Positions 26,445 to 39,284 are shown, counted from the stretch's first letter. The stretch is DNA of 64,000 bases from Cricetomys ansorgei (GCA_026225945.1 JAMJFZ010000852.1:766165-830164); one strand, 5' to 3'. Translations and numbers: made by a program. Notes: generated by a model from the letters alone, not told the origin.

Positions 26445-26935
26445 TTGTCGTCCAGCAACAGGGCGCTGGCCTGTGAGGACGAGCCCTCGGTGGAGGACTT
26501 ATGCATTGCCCTCTGTGATCTTGGGGAGCTAGAGCTGTTTGGCGAGGGGCCTGGGGCTTGGAATGATGCTGAAAGCAGAGGGGAGGCCCCCTCCTCTCTG
26601 CTTCCACACCCTAGTTTCCTGGGGAAGGAAGGACCCTTCAGTGAGGTTCCTGGACAGGACACAGCCATGGAGGGATTTCAGAGTGGAGGTGAGAGCTCAA
26701 GGAGGAGAGGAACGACCCCTTGCAGGAGAGGTGGCCCTCCATAGGCAGCTCGTGCCTGTGGTCAGCCTGGACGCAGGTGGGCCCACAGGGATGAACTTTA
26801 CCCTTCGACGGCTAGGGACTCTGCACAGTCAGTGGACTGTGGCCAGAGGACCCGGGTGTATCTCATTCAGTAAGTTGTGGCCCGAGGACCCAGGTGTAGC
26901 TCAGTCAGTGGGCTGTGGCGGGGGACCTGGGTAAG
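26445..26935 (+). other. GC-rich MAGE upstream block with a frame present in three copies
   Basis: A GC-rich stretch about 1.5-1.8 kb upstream of the MAGE-1 start. A plus-strand frame containing an acidic Cys-Glu-Asp-Glu-Pro-Ser-Val-Glu-Asp segment and a Gly-Glu-Gly-Pro-Gly-Ala-Trp-Asn segment recurs at 61,186-61,722 (minus) and, diverged and frameshifted, at 46,540-47,186 (minus). I do not recognise it as a protein. Its position and GC content fit a promoter or first-exon region of the MAGE unit better than a coding exon. It ends in a ~38-bp tandem repeat. Confidence 0.35.
26827..26935. repeat. ~38-bp VNTR, about 3 units (left arm)
   Basis: Three diverged units with the core TCAGTGGACTGTGGCC ... 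GACCCGGGTGTA. The same repeat has about 3 units in the right arm and about 10 in the spacer copy. Confidence 0.85.
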
Positions 26936-27756
26936 CGGTTTGGGGGTTGTCACAGGACACAGTGGGGAGGAAGTCTTCAGGTAATCCAGTGTGGTCATTT
27001 TGGCTAGCCGATCACCAAGGGGCAGGTGCCAGTTGGCGTGAACGCCTGTCTGGAGCCTGTTTCCAAGGTTCCCAGACCGAGGCCCCGGCCACAGGGGCAT
27101 GAAAGTCAAACCTAGACCCACAGCCTAGAGAGGGTTCCCCGGTGTTGTACCCTGTGGTGTGCACTGCATCAAACGGGGCCCAGTCATCAGAATCAGGCCT
27201 TTGCTCAGTGGGTCACCCTAGACGCATACAGAGGAGCGACCATGAGAGGCCAGGGTATCCCCATGGTGGCCTGTTCCCCAGCCTCACCTAGTGCAGGGCG
27301 TGCAGCCATCTGGACTTTCAGAAGGAAGAGGCGCTCAGACCCTCCCCCAAACAGAGAGTTAGGTAGGCTGGGATAATCAGGCTACATTGTCTGCATCTCA
27401 TGCTCAGGAGTGGCTTTGTGAGGAATGAGAGGGAAGGAGAAGCTTCGAGATCTGCAAGAAACAAAGGACCCAGCGTCTTTTGCCAGAATTGAGAAGCCCC
27501 TGAACAGGCTTGTGCAGAGGCCATAGTTGTACACCTGCATCTCCTCCTCCCTCAGGAAGGTGAGCCTGTGCAGCTTGGGCTGCCACCAGAGCCCGGGGGG
27601 CACCTGGCGCATTTGCCGGAAGAGGTGTCCCTTTGTGTCCAGGAATCCAGGTAAGCTGTCGGGGGTCAGAAGTGGACAGGTGCTAAGGGCTGTGGGGAAA
27701 CAGAGGCTCTCTGGGTGGGTTCCTCCCCCTCTCCTCCTCTTCTTTCTTTACCACAG

Positions 27757-27829
27757 GAGTAGTCTCTTGCCTTAAAGAAGTTGGACACCGGGATCACAGG
27801 GAACTTGCTCGACATAGCCATCAGTCAAG
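27757..27829 (+). other. Predicted 73-bp 5' non-coding exon of MAGE-1
   Basis: A pyrimidine-rich tract ending in CCACAG is followed by 73 bp and the donor AAG|GTGAG. The same 73-bp interval with its splice signals is kept in the right arm and, with one base changed next to the donor, in the spacer copy. MAGE-A genes characteristically have short untranslated exons before a single coding exon, which fits. Confidence 0.6.
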
Positions 27830-28231
27830 GTGAGAGTCGGGTTGGTGTACTGTTGTAGCACAGAGGAACCACACTGGACCGGGCTGCCTCTGTCGGTCTC
27901 CCCTCAACAGGTGTGAAATGTCTGTCCTCACTGCCTCCTGTTCCATCTCAGAGACACAGGAACGTGCTCTGTGAATGTACCTCAGGGAAGAAGAGCCATG
28001 CAACCTCGGAGCCCAGTCTCTTCCTTCTGGAGCCTCTCAGAGGCACATGCGGCGCCAGGGTCCTTTGTCCTTGGAGCACCCTCCAGCAAAAACGTGCAAC
28101 AGTTGCTTCTGAGAGCTGCCCAAGGAACAACTCTGCAGAGTCCACTCACCCTCTCCCTTTCTCCCCCAGGCTTGAGAGTCTTCATCCCTGTGAGCTGCAA
28201 GCTGTCTTCCTGTGTTCCCAGGAAACTCAGC

Positions 28232-29155
28232 ATGGATCCCACTGGGAACAGCAGGAGCTCGGACCTCCCAGACAGCGTTCAGCCACAGAGGGAGTTGAGG
28301 GACCTGGAGGGTGCCCAGGACCCCATTTCAGAAGCAGGGGAGGTAGAGGCCAGGGCCACCACTTCAGGGGGTGTGTCTGTTGGAGGCATGCTCAGTTCTC
28401 CCCAGGGTGCTCAGGGAGCCTCCTCTGCTCCCATTGCCATGGGCTCCCCGGCAGGAGCACCTTCCGGGGAGGCCTCTGGCAACCATGTAAGGGAAGCGGC
28501 CAATGCAGTGTTCCCCTCCCAGGACCTCCTAAATCGCGAGGTAGTTAGCTTGGTGTGGTTCTTCCTCCTCAAGTATCAGTTGAACCAGACTGCTACTAAA
28601 GCAGAAATTCTGGAGAGGATCAATTGCCATTATGAGGTATACTACCTTATGATCTTTCATAAGGCCTCTGACTGCATGTGGCTATTGTTTGGCATCGATG
28701 TAATGGAGGTGGACCCCTTACCCACACCTATGTCCTAGTCACTGCCCTGGGGATCACCTATGATGGGATGGAGCACCGAGTTCCCGGCATCCCCAAGACG
28801 GGCCTTGTTATCATCTTGCTGTCCATCATCTTTGTAGAGGACAATTGTGTCAGTGAGGAGGTGTTGTGGAGCCTGTTGAATGTCATGGGGCTGTATGCCG
28901 GGAGGGAGCACTTCCTGTACGGGGAGCCCAGGAGCCTCATCACTGAGCACTTTGTGCGGGAAGGGTACCTGCGATACAGGCAGGTGGCCAACAGCGATCC
29001 TCCTCACCACGAGTTCCTGTGGGGCCCCAGGGCCCATGTTGAAACCACCAGGATGAAAGTGTTGAGGTTTTTTTGCCAGCATAGTTAAGCAGGATCCCAG
29101 ATCCTACACCTTCATGTATGCAGAGGCTCTGAGAGATGAGATAGAGAGGGTCTAG
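28232..29155 (+). pseudogene. MAGE-A-like gene, frameshifted (MAGE-1, left arm)
   Basis: MAGE family members bind RING-type E3 ubiquitin ligases through the MAGE homology domain (MHD) and are mostly testis-restricted. A coding exon starts after TTTCTCCCCCAG (exon from 28,170), with ATG at 28,232 in a MAGE-like Met-Asp-Pro-Thr context. The N-terminal half is acidic, Ser/Gly/Ala-rich. The MHD begins around residue 110 with a Leu-Leu-Lys-Tyr-Gln motif and continues through Thr-Lys-Ala-Glu-Ile-Leu, Phe-Gly-Ile-Asp-Val and, in another frame, Glu-Phe-Leu-Trp-Gly-Pro-Arg. Two lesions break it. A C-run of four at 28,714-28,717 (five in the right-arm copy, which restores frame) causes a shift and a stop at 28,736. 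A seven-T run at 29,068-29,074 (six in the other copies) causes a second stop near 29,088. The ancestral stop is TAG at 29,153. As read, the product would be 168 residues with a truncated MHD. Convergent with HSFX-a. Confidence 0.85.
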
Positions 29156-32100
29156 GCCGAGTCTCCCAGCAGGTGATACTGCTGCTCTGACCCACACGGG
29201 TTCCAACCAACATCAGGTCAGGTAGATCAGTGCTCTGAGTGCTCTACCCTCATTGCTGGAGCTGTTGTGGGAGGAGAGCATGAACACTTCCACTCTTCCT
29301 GTTCCATCTGGGTGACTGTGGGATTCTTGGTATTTCAAAATGTTACCATGTTCACTATCAGGTTCATTAGCTGGGGATGTTTTAACTTTACAAGTGGCAT
29401 TAGTAATGCACCTACTGTTGTCGATCCAGGTTAGGAGAATTTTATTATTTTGTAAGCAAACGAGAATGACTTATACCTAACTTGTAATATGTCACACCAT
29501 ACCATGGCATTCCAATAGGAAATACCCAGGCACATGCACTGGGTAAAGGCCTGTGTTAGTAGAAGGATGTGGCCACAGCCGGGCCCTTTTGCTGGAGCTA
29601 GGGTGAGTGCTGGAGCCACGGCCCTGTGTGGAAGGCAGTGAGGAGGCCCTTTAGATAACCACAAGGACAATTACAGGAGGGCTGCCAAGGGCTAAGCAAG
29701 GGAGAGCAGCCCAGCATCAGTGCCCTAAACCAAGGCAGCTTCCGAGTCACAGAAATGGCAATTCCTTCTGAGGGAGATGATTGTCATCGAACTGCAAAAC
29801 ACCCAGGGCCAGGTCCTTGGGAGCTATGAGAGACTTGAGTTCTGAGAAGGAAAAACTGATCTGAGCAGTCCTGTTTGTGAGTGGACTTAGCAGGGAGGAA
29901 TTGGGCTTGGGGTGTGTCTTTCAATGGCAGGATATTTGCATAGCATGTGACAGTCCTGTGGGTGTGTTGTATCCCCATTGCCCTAAAACCCCAAACTAAA
30001 CGATGCAGAGAGGAATCACATCCTGGGACAGGAACGGGAGGTATAACTAAGCACATCACTTGTACTGCGTGGTTTGCCCCACTCTCAGAAAGGGGTTCCT
30101 GAGACCGGGAGGAATTGTGGGAAAAGGGGACCTACAAGTCCTGACGGTTTCTCTCTGCTTGCTTGGTTAAGAGAGATGGAACTGACTATTCACTACAATT
30201 TTTAAAAGTTATTCGTGTGTGTGCGTGGCGGGGGCATCTGCATCAGTGTAAGTATGAATGGCGGAGAACAACTTTCTTGCCTTCCACCTTGTAGAGGTGG
30301 GACCTCGCTCGCTTCTCCTGCTACATTATGCACTCCAGGTTAGCTGCCAGAGTGATTCTGGAGGATTCTCCTGCCTCTCCTACCATGTCAGAACAGGCAT
30401 AGGCATGCTAAGATGACAGATGCACAGATGCATGGTGCTGGGTCCCACTACACATCTCGGTTGCAGGGAAGTCAGCCAGATCCCTGGGCCTGAGCAGCTA
30501 CCGCTCTTATCCTCTGACCCATCTCCTGAACCGAAGGACAGCATTTCAGTTGGATTATCTCCACAACATGTCGTGAACTCTTCAGGAGGTACTGGATTTG
30601 GGGAGTTGCCGAAATAGAAGGTGGTGGTTTGGCTGGAAGGCAGACTAATGGGCATTCAGATTTCAACATGTGTCCAACAAGAGGGAGGATTCAGTGAATT
30701 TTAATCCTGAAGTCTCACTGTGGCCAGTTAGCCATTCTGTGGGCCCAGCTGGGCTACATACTCTCTGATGTGTCCTAGAGAACAGTGACAGCACCACCAC
30801 CCCAAGGTGAAAGGGGCTGGAATAATAAAATTCTAATGGAACTAACAGCCTCCCGCCTTTTGCTGAGGCTCCCCTCACACATAGGTACTGCACCAGGGCC
30901 TTTACATACAGGAAACATGTTCCACCTGTTCTGATGGACAGACTGTCAGACCACCTTCCTAGGTGAGGAGTGCCGAGGTCCCAGCATTGGGGATTTCCCC
31001 ATCCCTGCTTGACACATGATGTGGCTGGAAAGATATCACAGATTAAATACACCTGGATCCCAGGCTTGCTCACCCTTCCAGCCTGAGGTCGGCTAGGCGG
31101 CTCTCATGACATCTACCAGATGTGGTGGTGCGCATCTGTATCCCCAGCTGGGCTCGGAAAGTCTCAGGACAAGGGACCTCTCAGGTTCCCTTGATGTGAG
31201 AATTATACTCACAAGCTGAGTAGCCTCTAGGTAGACCAGGGAATTCCTTAATGTGGGGAAAGCACAAGAGCAACAGAGCACCGTGGGCAGAGATATTCAC
31301 AGAAAGCCTGGGGAACAGCACCAGGAGCCCAGGGATTCCCAGCCTTGGGACGCTCTTGGAGTAGGTACTGCTGACAGGGTAGTCTGCAGTTAATTACTGA
31401 GTGTGACAGAGAAATTCAGGGACCTGCAAGGATGGTAAAGGCAGGCCTTGGACATCGCAAGAATTAGGTACTTATTACCCATGACAAGTTCTGAGCGTTG
31501 GCTTACAAAGCCCTTCGAGTGAGTAATGACCCATCTACACTTAGGGCTCCACTCTGCTAATCAGAGCAAAGGGAGGTTCCTGCCCTCTGGGTCGAGGGAC
31601 AACAGAAAGCAGCGTGCCTCTGGGCAGATAATCAGTTTGCATAAGTGGCCTCATTATTAGGACAAGCATACAGGATGCAACACAAGAAAAATGATACTTT
31701 CTCTGCACAACTGTCTCCCAAGATACAGTTGGACAAGAAGGTTTGGGGAAACCGAATGCCACCGGCCTTCATTTCTGGACTCCCGGATTGCCGGATGCAG
31801 GGTTCTCAGAGTGCAGCCTGTCAGGTCCTCAGTGCTCTGCGAGAAGGATCTGTGTTTTCTGTCCTTTGGTGACAGTGCTGCCCTTGGATTCCAGCAATGA
31901 ATCCTAGTTGGACTGCTGTCACAAAAAGCAGCCTTGGTACACGGAATGGTATAGAAACCACTGTAGGTCTCTGTCCATGTGTCTGTGGCTTGTCGTCATT
32001 GGGAAGCCTTTGCAATGCCCAGAAGTCTTAGCTGCCAGTGAGTTTGCAGAACTGAAAACTCAAACTGTACTCACCAACCTGCAGCTGAAGCAGCAGACCT

Positions 32101-32760
32101 GGGTTTCAGATCCCAAAGCGCTAGAAGCCCATACCTAGGACAGGGGAGAAAGATATATTTCAAGTGGCCCTCTCCTCCTATGGGGAGGAAGGTGTGACCC
32201 ACTGTGGGCTCTGGGGGTAGGGTGGGGTGGGGCGGGGTAATGGTGCCGGGAAGGCAGCTAAATAACTGTACCCATCAGCTCACCATACTGAGCCACTGTT
32301 GGCTTGCAGAGCAAGGCCCACTATGTGTAGTTTCGACACCCACCAACCAGACTGCTATGCTCTCATAAAGGGGCTGGAAGTGAGGTCAGTCCTCCGGCTA
32401 AGCCTCTGTGGCCTTGCTGACATGGCCTCAAGTACCTTGGCCTTTAGGGAGATGGAAAACTGCCAGGAAATGGCTTCTCATGGAGGCTTACTTGGGCGCT
32501 GTGGCAGTCTGCATTGCACAGATCGGGGTGTTTAGTGTCTGGTGCCCTCGTGTGTGCTTTCTCCCATCATTATTTTGGAGTAGGAACGTCTTCCGGTGGA
32601 TCATGTGGCAAGTCTGGTGTCAGACACAGAGTTGACACCAGTGCCCTGGAAGTCTGTGATTAGAGGAGGATCAATGGAGAAGCCCCACAGTGGGGAGGCC
32701 TTTCACAGTCAAGAGGTCTGTGGAGAGGTTTCCCCAGGCAAGGAAGGATGTGTCTCACCC
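29156..32760. other. Left-arm intergenic sequence between MAGE-1 and HSFX-a
   Basis: Mirrors about 55,200-58,970. It includes the MAGE 3' flank, an ID/B4-like fragment near 29,905-30,000 and a degenerate B3/B4-like SINE fragment near 30,430-30,530 ending in a CCATCTCCTGAACC-like word. The remaining open frames shift between arms and are not supported as coding. Confidence 0.5.
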
Positions 32761-32763
32761 AGC

Positions 32764-32925
32764 TCTTTTTTGGTTTGTTTGTTTTGGAGACAGGGTTCTC
32801 TGTTGTAACTCTGGCTGTCCTGGAACTCACTCTGTAGACCAGGCTGGCCTGGTAACTCACAGATATCTGCCTGCCTCTGCCTCCCTAGTGCTGGGATCAA
32901 AGACCTGTGCCACCACTGCCCAGAG
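32764..32925 (-). mobile_element. B1 SINE (left arm)
   Basis: Antisense B1: GGAGACAGGGTTCTC, CTGGCTGTCCTGGAACTCAC, GACCAGGCTGGCCTGG and CTGCCTCTGCCTCCC in order. The counterpart lies in the right arm at 55,040-55,196, so insertion predates the palindrome or was copied between arms. Confidence 0.95.
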
Positions 32926-33473
32926 ACCCAGCAATTTCTTAAATGAAAAATCCCAAATGTAGATCTGATTCCTTGAGGTTGATTAAGAAGTGTTAGGAAC
33001 TGGACATTTTGTAGCGATATCTTGCCAATTACTTTGCAAAGTTTCCAGTGTCTGTCTCCCTCCTGTGTCAGGCCCTTTCCCACCCCAAGAGCAGAGAGGA
33101 AGGGTCTGCATCTCAGGGCCAGGGTATAGTACTGTTCATCCCTTAGCTGATAGGCAGCTAGTTTGAGGTATGCCTTTACAGGGCTAACGCATGTGTGGTA
33201 GTGACCTCAGCTGCTGATCAGAATCTTCCTGGCAACGTCTGCTGGTGGTGCAGAGTCCCTGGAGAATAGAATCTCCTGCTTTGAGGCAAGCCAGTAGTGT
33301 GAGACAATACCAGCAGGTCAGCAGCCACACCCTTCTGCACCCAGTTTGCCGCCGGCATAAAATTGCTGCTGCTGCCATGAACCAGCAAGGCTGACCCAAC
33401 AGTGAGGGAGACGACGACTGGGGAATAGGGCCGAGACATAGACAGCACACACACACCAGGCTCATTTAGGATG

Positions 33474-33479
33474 TTTATT
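33474..33479 (-). promoter_or_regulatory. Polyadenylation signal of HSFX-a
   Basis: AATAAA on the minus strand, about 100 bp past the HSFX-a stop codon and beyond a T-tract. Conserved in the right arm. Confidence 0.6.
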
Positions 33480-33580
33480 ATGTTATGAGATCGATTTTAA
33501 GTAAGAATTAAAATCGGTTCATTTGCAGAAAAAAAAAAAAAGCAATAATGTTTCTCAGTCTTCAGTGGCCCCCAAATTCA

Positions 33581-35176
33581 TTAACTTTGTATTTTTTTGA
33601 GTAGTGCACAGATTATACATGTGTTTTCTGAGTATCCCTCCTCCTCCTCCTCCTCCTTCTGCTCCTCCTCCTCCCCTTCCTCACCCTCCTTCCCCATCTT
33701 CCCCTTCTCTCTGTCCTCCGGTTCCTCTTCCTCATTACTGGCCTCACTTAGAGATATGGCAGAGATGGCAGCTTTCAGGGCGGATCGACAAATATGGTAC
33801 ACAGGCATCATATACCCAAATCGGAGGTACCCTGAGGAGCTAATGGGCACGTGTCCAGACCCTTCCAGTTCATCAGTAGCCGAAGGAGAAACTGCTTTGC
33901 CATCAGATGTGCCTTCTTCATGTAGGACTCCCGGCTGCTGAAGTGGAGAGTTGCCTGGGGCACACACAGGGATGTTGCTCTCTTGGCATTTACTAGAGGG
34001 CACACCACTGCAAAGGCTGCCTGTGGATCCCTGATGGTGGGAGACGCCCTGCTGGGCTTCTTCCTTGGCCTTCTGTAATCTCAGGGAACGCCTGGTAGGC
34101 AAAAGCTTCATTTTCTTTGAAGTGGGTGCTGGCTCGGCATCGTTTGTGAGTGGAGATGGTGCCTTGGTCTCGGGAGCCAGGCTTCTCGATTTGCTCTGCT
34201 CAGTGTTCTCCAGGAGCTCCGGCTTGTCTCTCTGAAAGTTGACCTTGTGGTAGATCTAAAACAAAATGGACTAGGTTAGCCAGCTTGAAATACAGCTACA
34301 CTGACCCCACCTCATTATACTGCTCTTTTGTGTGATGGAGAAAATGACTGGTGGTGTGTGCTGCGTCAGCACTCCAGTAAAGAGAAAGGAGTCACAGGGG
34401 AAGGAGGTGACACATGTATGTATGGGACATTACCTGGCTTCTCGGAGACGGCCTGCCTGCCTGCCTGCCTGCCTGCCCATATCTAGGGGCAGCCCGGAGT
34501 TTAATGTCAAAGTCTGTGACTTGTACCTTTCAGTAGACAATATACCCTGCTCAACGAGGAGCTTAAGGCACATCGTTCGTGGGGTGTGCAGATAGGAAGA
34601 TGTTCTCATCACAAAAAGTGGGAGACAAAGAACTACTTTGTACATTACCATCATTTCCCTGTTCTCTCTGGAGCAGAACGCAGAATCCTCTGGGCGAATC
34701 TTTCTGAACCCATGCAGGTTGAGCTGGCTAATAAAACCCTTCAAGCTTTGTGCTTTAAATATCTTCTCCGAGCTCTTTCTTTGAAGGATCTCTCTCTGGA
34801 ACAGGCCCACGTCAATCTCGATGGAGTCTCCGTCTTCACTCCACTTCACAGACTCAAAAGCCTCACTCTGCGCTATGACCCACAGCTTCCTAGTGAAGGG
34901 TAGATGGAGGAGGTCGGTGTCACCTTCCTCCTTGGCTGTAGGTCGGCTTTGGTCTGCAGGTGGGAGGCCGTCTTGGGAGGCTGGGCCTTGCGTACCGACT
35001 TGGTCACCTTGCCTCTCCAAACTATCTCTGGAATCCACCGAGGGCTCTGGTGAAGAATCACATGGAGTCTCTCTTCCCGGCTCTTGGCCAATGGGTAGGA
35101 CCAGCTTGGGGACACTGTCCTCACTCACCCTCTTTCTTGCCAGCAGGCGAATTCTCAACTGCGAGACACTAAACAT
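33581..35176 (-). CDS. HSFX/HSFY-like heat-shock-factor family protein, left-arm copy (400 aa)
   Basis: Predicted nuclear DNA-binding protein of the sex-linked HSF subfamily (HSFX/HSFY), testis-biased in other mammals. Two exons: 35,176-34,649 (176 codons, ending ATG|GTAATG) and 34,255-33,581, joined in phase 0 across a 393-bp intron with a TTTTGTTTTAG acceptor. Residues ~92-190 form an HSF-type winged helix: Leu-Pro-Phe-Thr-Arg-Lys-Leu-Trp at 92-99, the recognition-helix region Phe-Ile-Ser-Gln-Leu-Asn-Leu-His-Gly-Phe at 148-157, then a Tyr-His-Lys-Val-Asn-Phe-Gln-Arg strand encoded by exon 2. The Arg expected before Gln-Leu-Asn is Ser150 and the usual Tyr is His155. After the domain lie a basic Lys-Lys-Met-Lys ... 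Arg-Arg-Ser-Leu-Arg-Leu stretch, a plausible nuclear-localisation signal, and a long Ser/Pro-rich region. I see no HSF heptad-repeat trimerisation domain. The C-terminus is a Glu-rich run followed by a Cys-Ile-Ile-Cys segment. The ATG is the first in the frame near the start; more upstream coding is not excluded. Confidence 0.8.
34451..34477. repeat. (CCTG)n tetranucleotide repeat in the HSFX-a intron
   Basis: Six to seven CCTG units lie inside the 393-bp intron; the matching (CAGG)n tract is at 53,489-53,515 in the right arm. Confidence 0.9.
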
Positions 35177-36950
35177 CGCCCAAGGTGGGCCAAAGTGCCT
35201 TTGCTTGCAGTAGGGATGCCCAGCGAATAGTGGCCACTAAGTTCTAATGTCAGTAGTGGGGCAACCGTCTGCTGAAGTCATCCCTCTCTTTGTTTGTCGT
35301 ATGATGTCACAAGGTGGCCACATTCAGTCTGGAGAAGGAACTCTGTCCCAGTGGAGGGGAGTCTTCAAAAAGTGTACAAACTTGTGCAGATTTCCAGAGT
35401 TAGTCTCCTGTGTTGTGACAGGAACATCTGGCCCACCCTGCATCGGGTGAGAAACAGACACCATTTCTTCACCCGTTCCTCGACGGGGGAGGCAGGTGGC
35501 TGTTTCTTCTGTCTTTACTTTCCTTGGGGGCTAGCCTGTGGTTCAGTCCATGCTACTGAGTAGCCAATACTGCTCAGGTAAGAAAGGCAGCTAGATGACT
35601 GCACCTCCTAAGTATCATGTTCTCGCCTTGCCTTAGCCTTCTACTTGTCCACCACACACCCCTATCTCGGTCTTTCACTGGTCTCTTCCACTTCCTCCTG
35701 CTGGCTGGTTGCATCTGGCCACGTAGGTTCTAATAAGGACTGTGTTTCACTACAACATGATCACTTTTGTCCTATGCTGTGCCCAAGAAGGACAAAATAG
35801 ACATACTGTATTCTAAGCACTCTTATGTGACTAAATGACCATGTGTATTTTGTACCTCCATGTGCACCCAGGCTTGCCACCAAATCTCCTTGTTCTGTGG
35901 ATCACAATAGAATTACCACTGGCATCCATCTTTTGTCTCAAGATGACATTTCCATACTCCCAGACACACTCAATACTGAGGCCCGACCTAAACATATTCT
36001 CTCATGAGGAAAGATCCTACTTCTTTATTGATGAAGACATGACTATGCTAACTCAAACTTGAAAGGTTCCAGGGCATATCTGTTGATCAGATGAGTGTTT
36101 GTGTGTGATGTAGGCAGAAAGGTCCAACTGAAGGTCCACCTTCTGCCACAGATTAGAGACACAATGAAGCCATCTTAGTATCAATCTGTGTAGGGAGATA
36201 CAGGCTTACACTGGGAAGCTACAACTCAGGCTGAAAATGTCCTTTGCCCGTCTCACCATTATGTGTACACTTTGAACTCTCTGAGGGCCTAACACTGTTT
36301 CAAGACAATGGGTGTGGGGGGTTGTAAAGAGGGCATTTTCCCCCTTTGTCTCAAAGAACAGAATGAGGGCTTTAAGAAGATCCTTCCCAGGTGTCTTTTA
36401 GCCTAATGGCTCTCTGTACTCTAGGCATGACTCATGTTTAGATTCAGGCTTGCTTGCTTTCATGTTACTTTTATGCTGGGAGCAAAGCAGGGGAACAGCA
36501 GCTAGCATTGGAGGTTCAGATGTACTACTCACTGGTTAGCAAAGACTAGGATCAGTTTGCCTCATTTTGACAAAGTCATGGGTTAATGTTTCCTGAATGC
36601 CCTTTGCTACTGCTGGGCTTTATCATGCTTGTTGCTACCTTGGTCTCCCTATCTCTCTTGTGATATGGAACGTCTATGAGGGTCTCTAACCCCTCACTGG
36701 GCAGTGTTGTTGGCACACATAACAGTGGTGAGGATTTTCCCTTGAGCAATGCCACTTAGGCAAAGCAACGCCACTCAGTTAAACTAGTGATTCAACTGAA
36801 ACTCCAGAGAGAATACCTAAGAAAGCATGTATTTTTAGGAACAATAGGTGTTTCTCACATCTAGTCACAGAATTAGATTAGGATGCTTTGCCAGCTGCCT
36901 TGGAATCAGTACTTTAGGAAGAAACCACATTGTTTGCTAGGAACTTGTTT
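35177..36950. other. HSFX-a upstream region, non-coding
   Basis: Mirrors about 51,015-52,789. This should hold the HSFX-a promoter on the minus strand. I see no clear TATA box at a sensible distance and no element I can name. Confidence 0.4.
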
Positions 36951-37800
36951 TGTCAGGGTTAGGATAGCTAGAACAAAAAAAAAGCTATCTTGCTTGGCGC
37001 CATGAGCTTCACCCATGAAAAACAGACCCATGATCCAGAAAAACCAAATGAGTTTCAGTGCCCATTGTTAGGCTTGCGCTTCCTTGACCACAAGCAAAAT
37101 TCTTTCCTGGTCTACATACTCTAAAGCTTACTGATGAGTTTGGCGTGCACCTTAAGGACAGAGAGCTGTGCAGCAGCTCTATATTTTCCTTTTACCTAAG
37201 AAAAGCAAAGAGACCCCTGACCTAAAGCTTTGTAGTTATAATGAACTTGTTTCACTGTGTTAATTAAGAATTGTGTATGGTAGGATTCTATGATGTGTGC
37301 TCATCCCCTGACCACCTGCCAGCTACGAGAAGCTGACTGTGAGAATGCTTGGCTTGCTTAAACTCTGTTAATCTGTAATAGAAAAACTATTGCTTCTAGG
37401 ATATAGATGTACTGTGCGGAGAAAATATTTGGGGAACTAGGTGTTTAGGTGTGGGTTTTAAGATAACTTGTTTTTGAAAAATTATGGGAACGTGTAATCA
37501 CAAAATGTAAAACCTGTAAATGATTATGTGATGTTTAAGTTTATGATCAAGATGTGATTGTAGTGTGATCTTTCCCCTTCAGGGGCTTTGTCTAACAATA
37601 TATAAGATATATGGCAAAACAGACAGTAGAAGTAGTAGGAGAGAATTAGAGGAGAGAGAAACTCATGAATAAAGAGAGGAATCTGATCCCATCTATAAGA
37701 GGTGCAGTTTTGTTCATATTATTTTGCTGACTCTTCCTCTCCATCCTGGGCCGCTGGACTCTTGACAGTGCTGGGCTCTTGTCAGGGCTGGATTTCGGCA
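36951..37800 (+). mobile_element. Probable LTR (left arm)
   Basis: An ~850-bp segment bounded by TG...CA, with a TATATAAG box near 37,600 and an AATAAA at 37,668-37,673, fits an LTR layout. Its mirror copy lies at about 50,166-51,015 on the minus strand, so the element predates arm duplication or conversion. Exact ends and family are uncertain. Confidence 0.4.
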
Positions 37801-38237
37801 CTTTTACATATTTCCTAGTCCTTGTTTCAAGAGAACTGTGTTTTTGTGGCTGGTGAGATGACTTAGCATATGCAGCCAAGCTTGATTGATGTTCTCAATC
37901 AACATGGTGAGATGAGTGTGTTGATGTATTTCCTTTTAAGACCCTGCTCTTGGAGAGTAAGAAATAAACTGGAGGCCACCGGAATGTTTATGAAGCTGGC
38001 TTAGATTCAGTAGATTTCTGTTAAGCAATCTTTGTCCCCCACTTACAGAGGAATTTCCTATTTCTTACACAAATTCTGTTTTTCTTTTTTCTTTTTTCCT
38101 TTAAAAGGTTTTAATTGAAATAGAAAGACATCACTTTTCTCCTCCCTGAGGGCACTCCAAGTTACTGTACCTTAAACCCCTCCCAGCTCTAACACTATCA
38201 AGTTGATAACTTTTTCTTGATTATATTCCTTACACAG

Positions 38238-38284
<47 letters not shown>
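38238..38284. repeat. (CA)n microsatellite (left arm)
   Basis: A long, nearly pure CA run. The matching tract in the right arm (49,691-49,727) is shorter, so the arms differ in length here. Confidence 0.95.
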
Positions 38285-38285
<1 letters not shown>

Positions 38286-39284
38286 GAAAACACACACAAA
38301 AATTCTGAAGACAGAGAATAGTATTTTGTTCTGGACTTACTATCTGAAGCTCTCTACTTTTTGGTCCTGTAGGGAAATGCCAGAGGCAATTTCTCAGTGC
38401 AATGATTTTCTTAGGTCCCATGTTTTGGGGCCTCTGGTGACTGTGACACATCCCTGTCAGAACTAACTCCTGACAATTCAAAGCAGGAAGGAACCTAGAC
38501 ACAGTGAGCTGAGGTCCCACAACCACTGTCTTTAAAATCCCCCATGCTTGAAAAATGTAAGGACCTCACCAAATTTCAGCCTACACACTAATATTTCTAT
38601 CCGCAGCAAATGTTATGCTCATCTTTAATCAATGAAGCTTCTCTTTGCAGCGAATGCTGCTGAATATAGAGACTCATAGCTACTCAAGATGCTCAGAATA
38701 GATAATGGTTGCATGCTCAGTCCTAAGCAGGACGTTTAGACCATCCCATCTAAAGCTTGAGAAGCAGGGTGGGGACATTGAGTAATAGGGGGCAGAAAAA
38801 TGTCAGCTCCAGATGATGATGTGAAATGTGGTCTTCAGATTGTAATACAGCAATTGAAAGCAAGACCTCACAGCAGCTGTGCTTATGGTCCTGTGTAAGA
38901 CTGTGTAAGACTAGGCCTATCAGCAGCCAGTCTTGAATCAGGGAGGGGTTCTTGAAGCTTGTCTTAGGGTTACTATTGCTCTGTTGAAATAGTGTGAAAT
39001 AGAGCAACGTGGGGAAAAGGGATTATTTTGCTTACACTTCCACAGGAATGTCATCATTGAAGGAAGTAACTTCTCTCTAGAAATTCACAAGCCAGGTTTC
39101 CATCCTCTGCATTTCTCTTAACATTCGTATCTTCCAAGCTCCCACAGAACAGCTCACCAGGCTTAGAATTCTCAACGGCCTTTTTCTAGACAGAGTTCTC
39201 AAGTCTTTCCACAACACTCCCCAAAACAGCATGCTCAGGACGTTCACAGATGTACCCAACTCCTGGTACCAACTTCTGTCCTAG

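Noticed and set aside
27971..28231. N-terminal extension of the MAGE-1 frame upstream of 28,232
   Set aside because: It crosses a clear splice acceptor (CCCCCAG at 28,163-28,169) and an upstream exon region. The ATG at 28,232 has the conserved MAGE context in all copies.
33597..33941. Ser-rich plus-strand frame at the HSFX-a 3' end
   Set aside because: Antisense reading of the GGA/TCC tract in exon 2.
34586..35213. Plus-strand open frames opposite HSFX-a (and minus-strand frames opposite HSFX-b)
   Set aside because: Antisense shadows of the HSFX-like exons; no own splice or start evidence.
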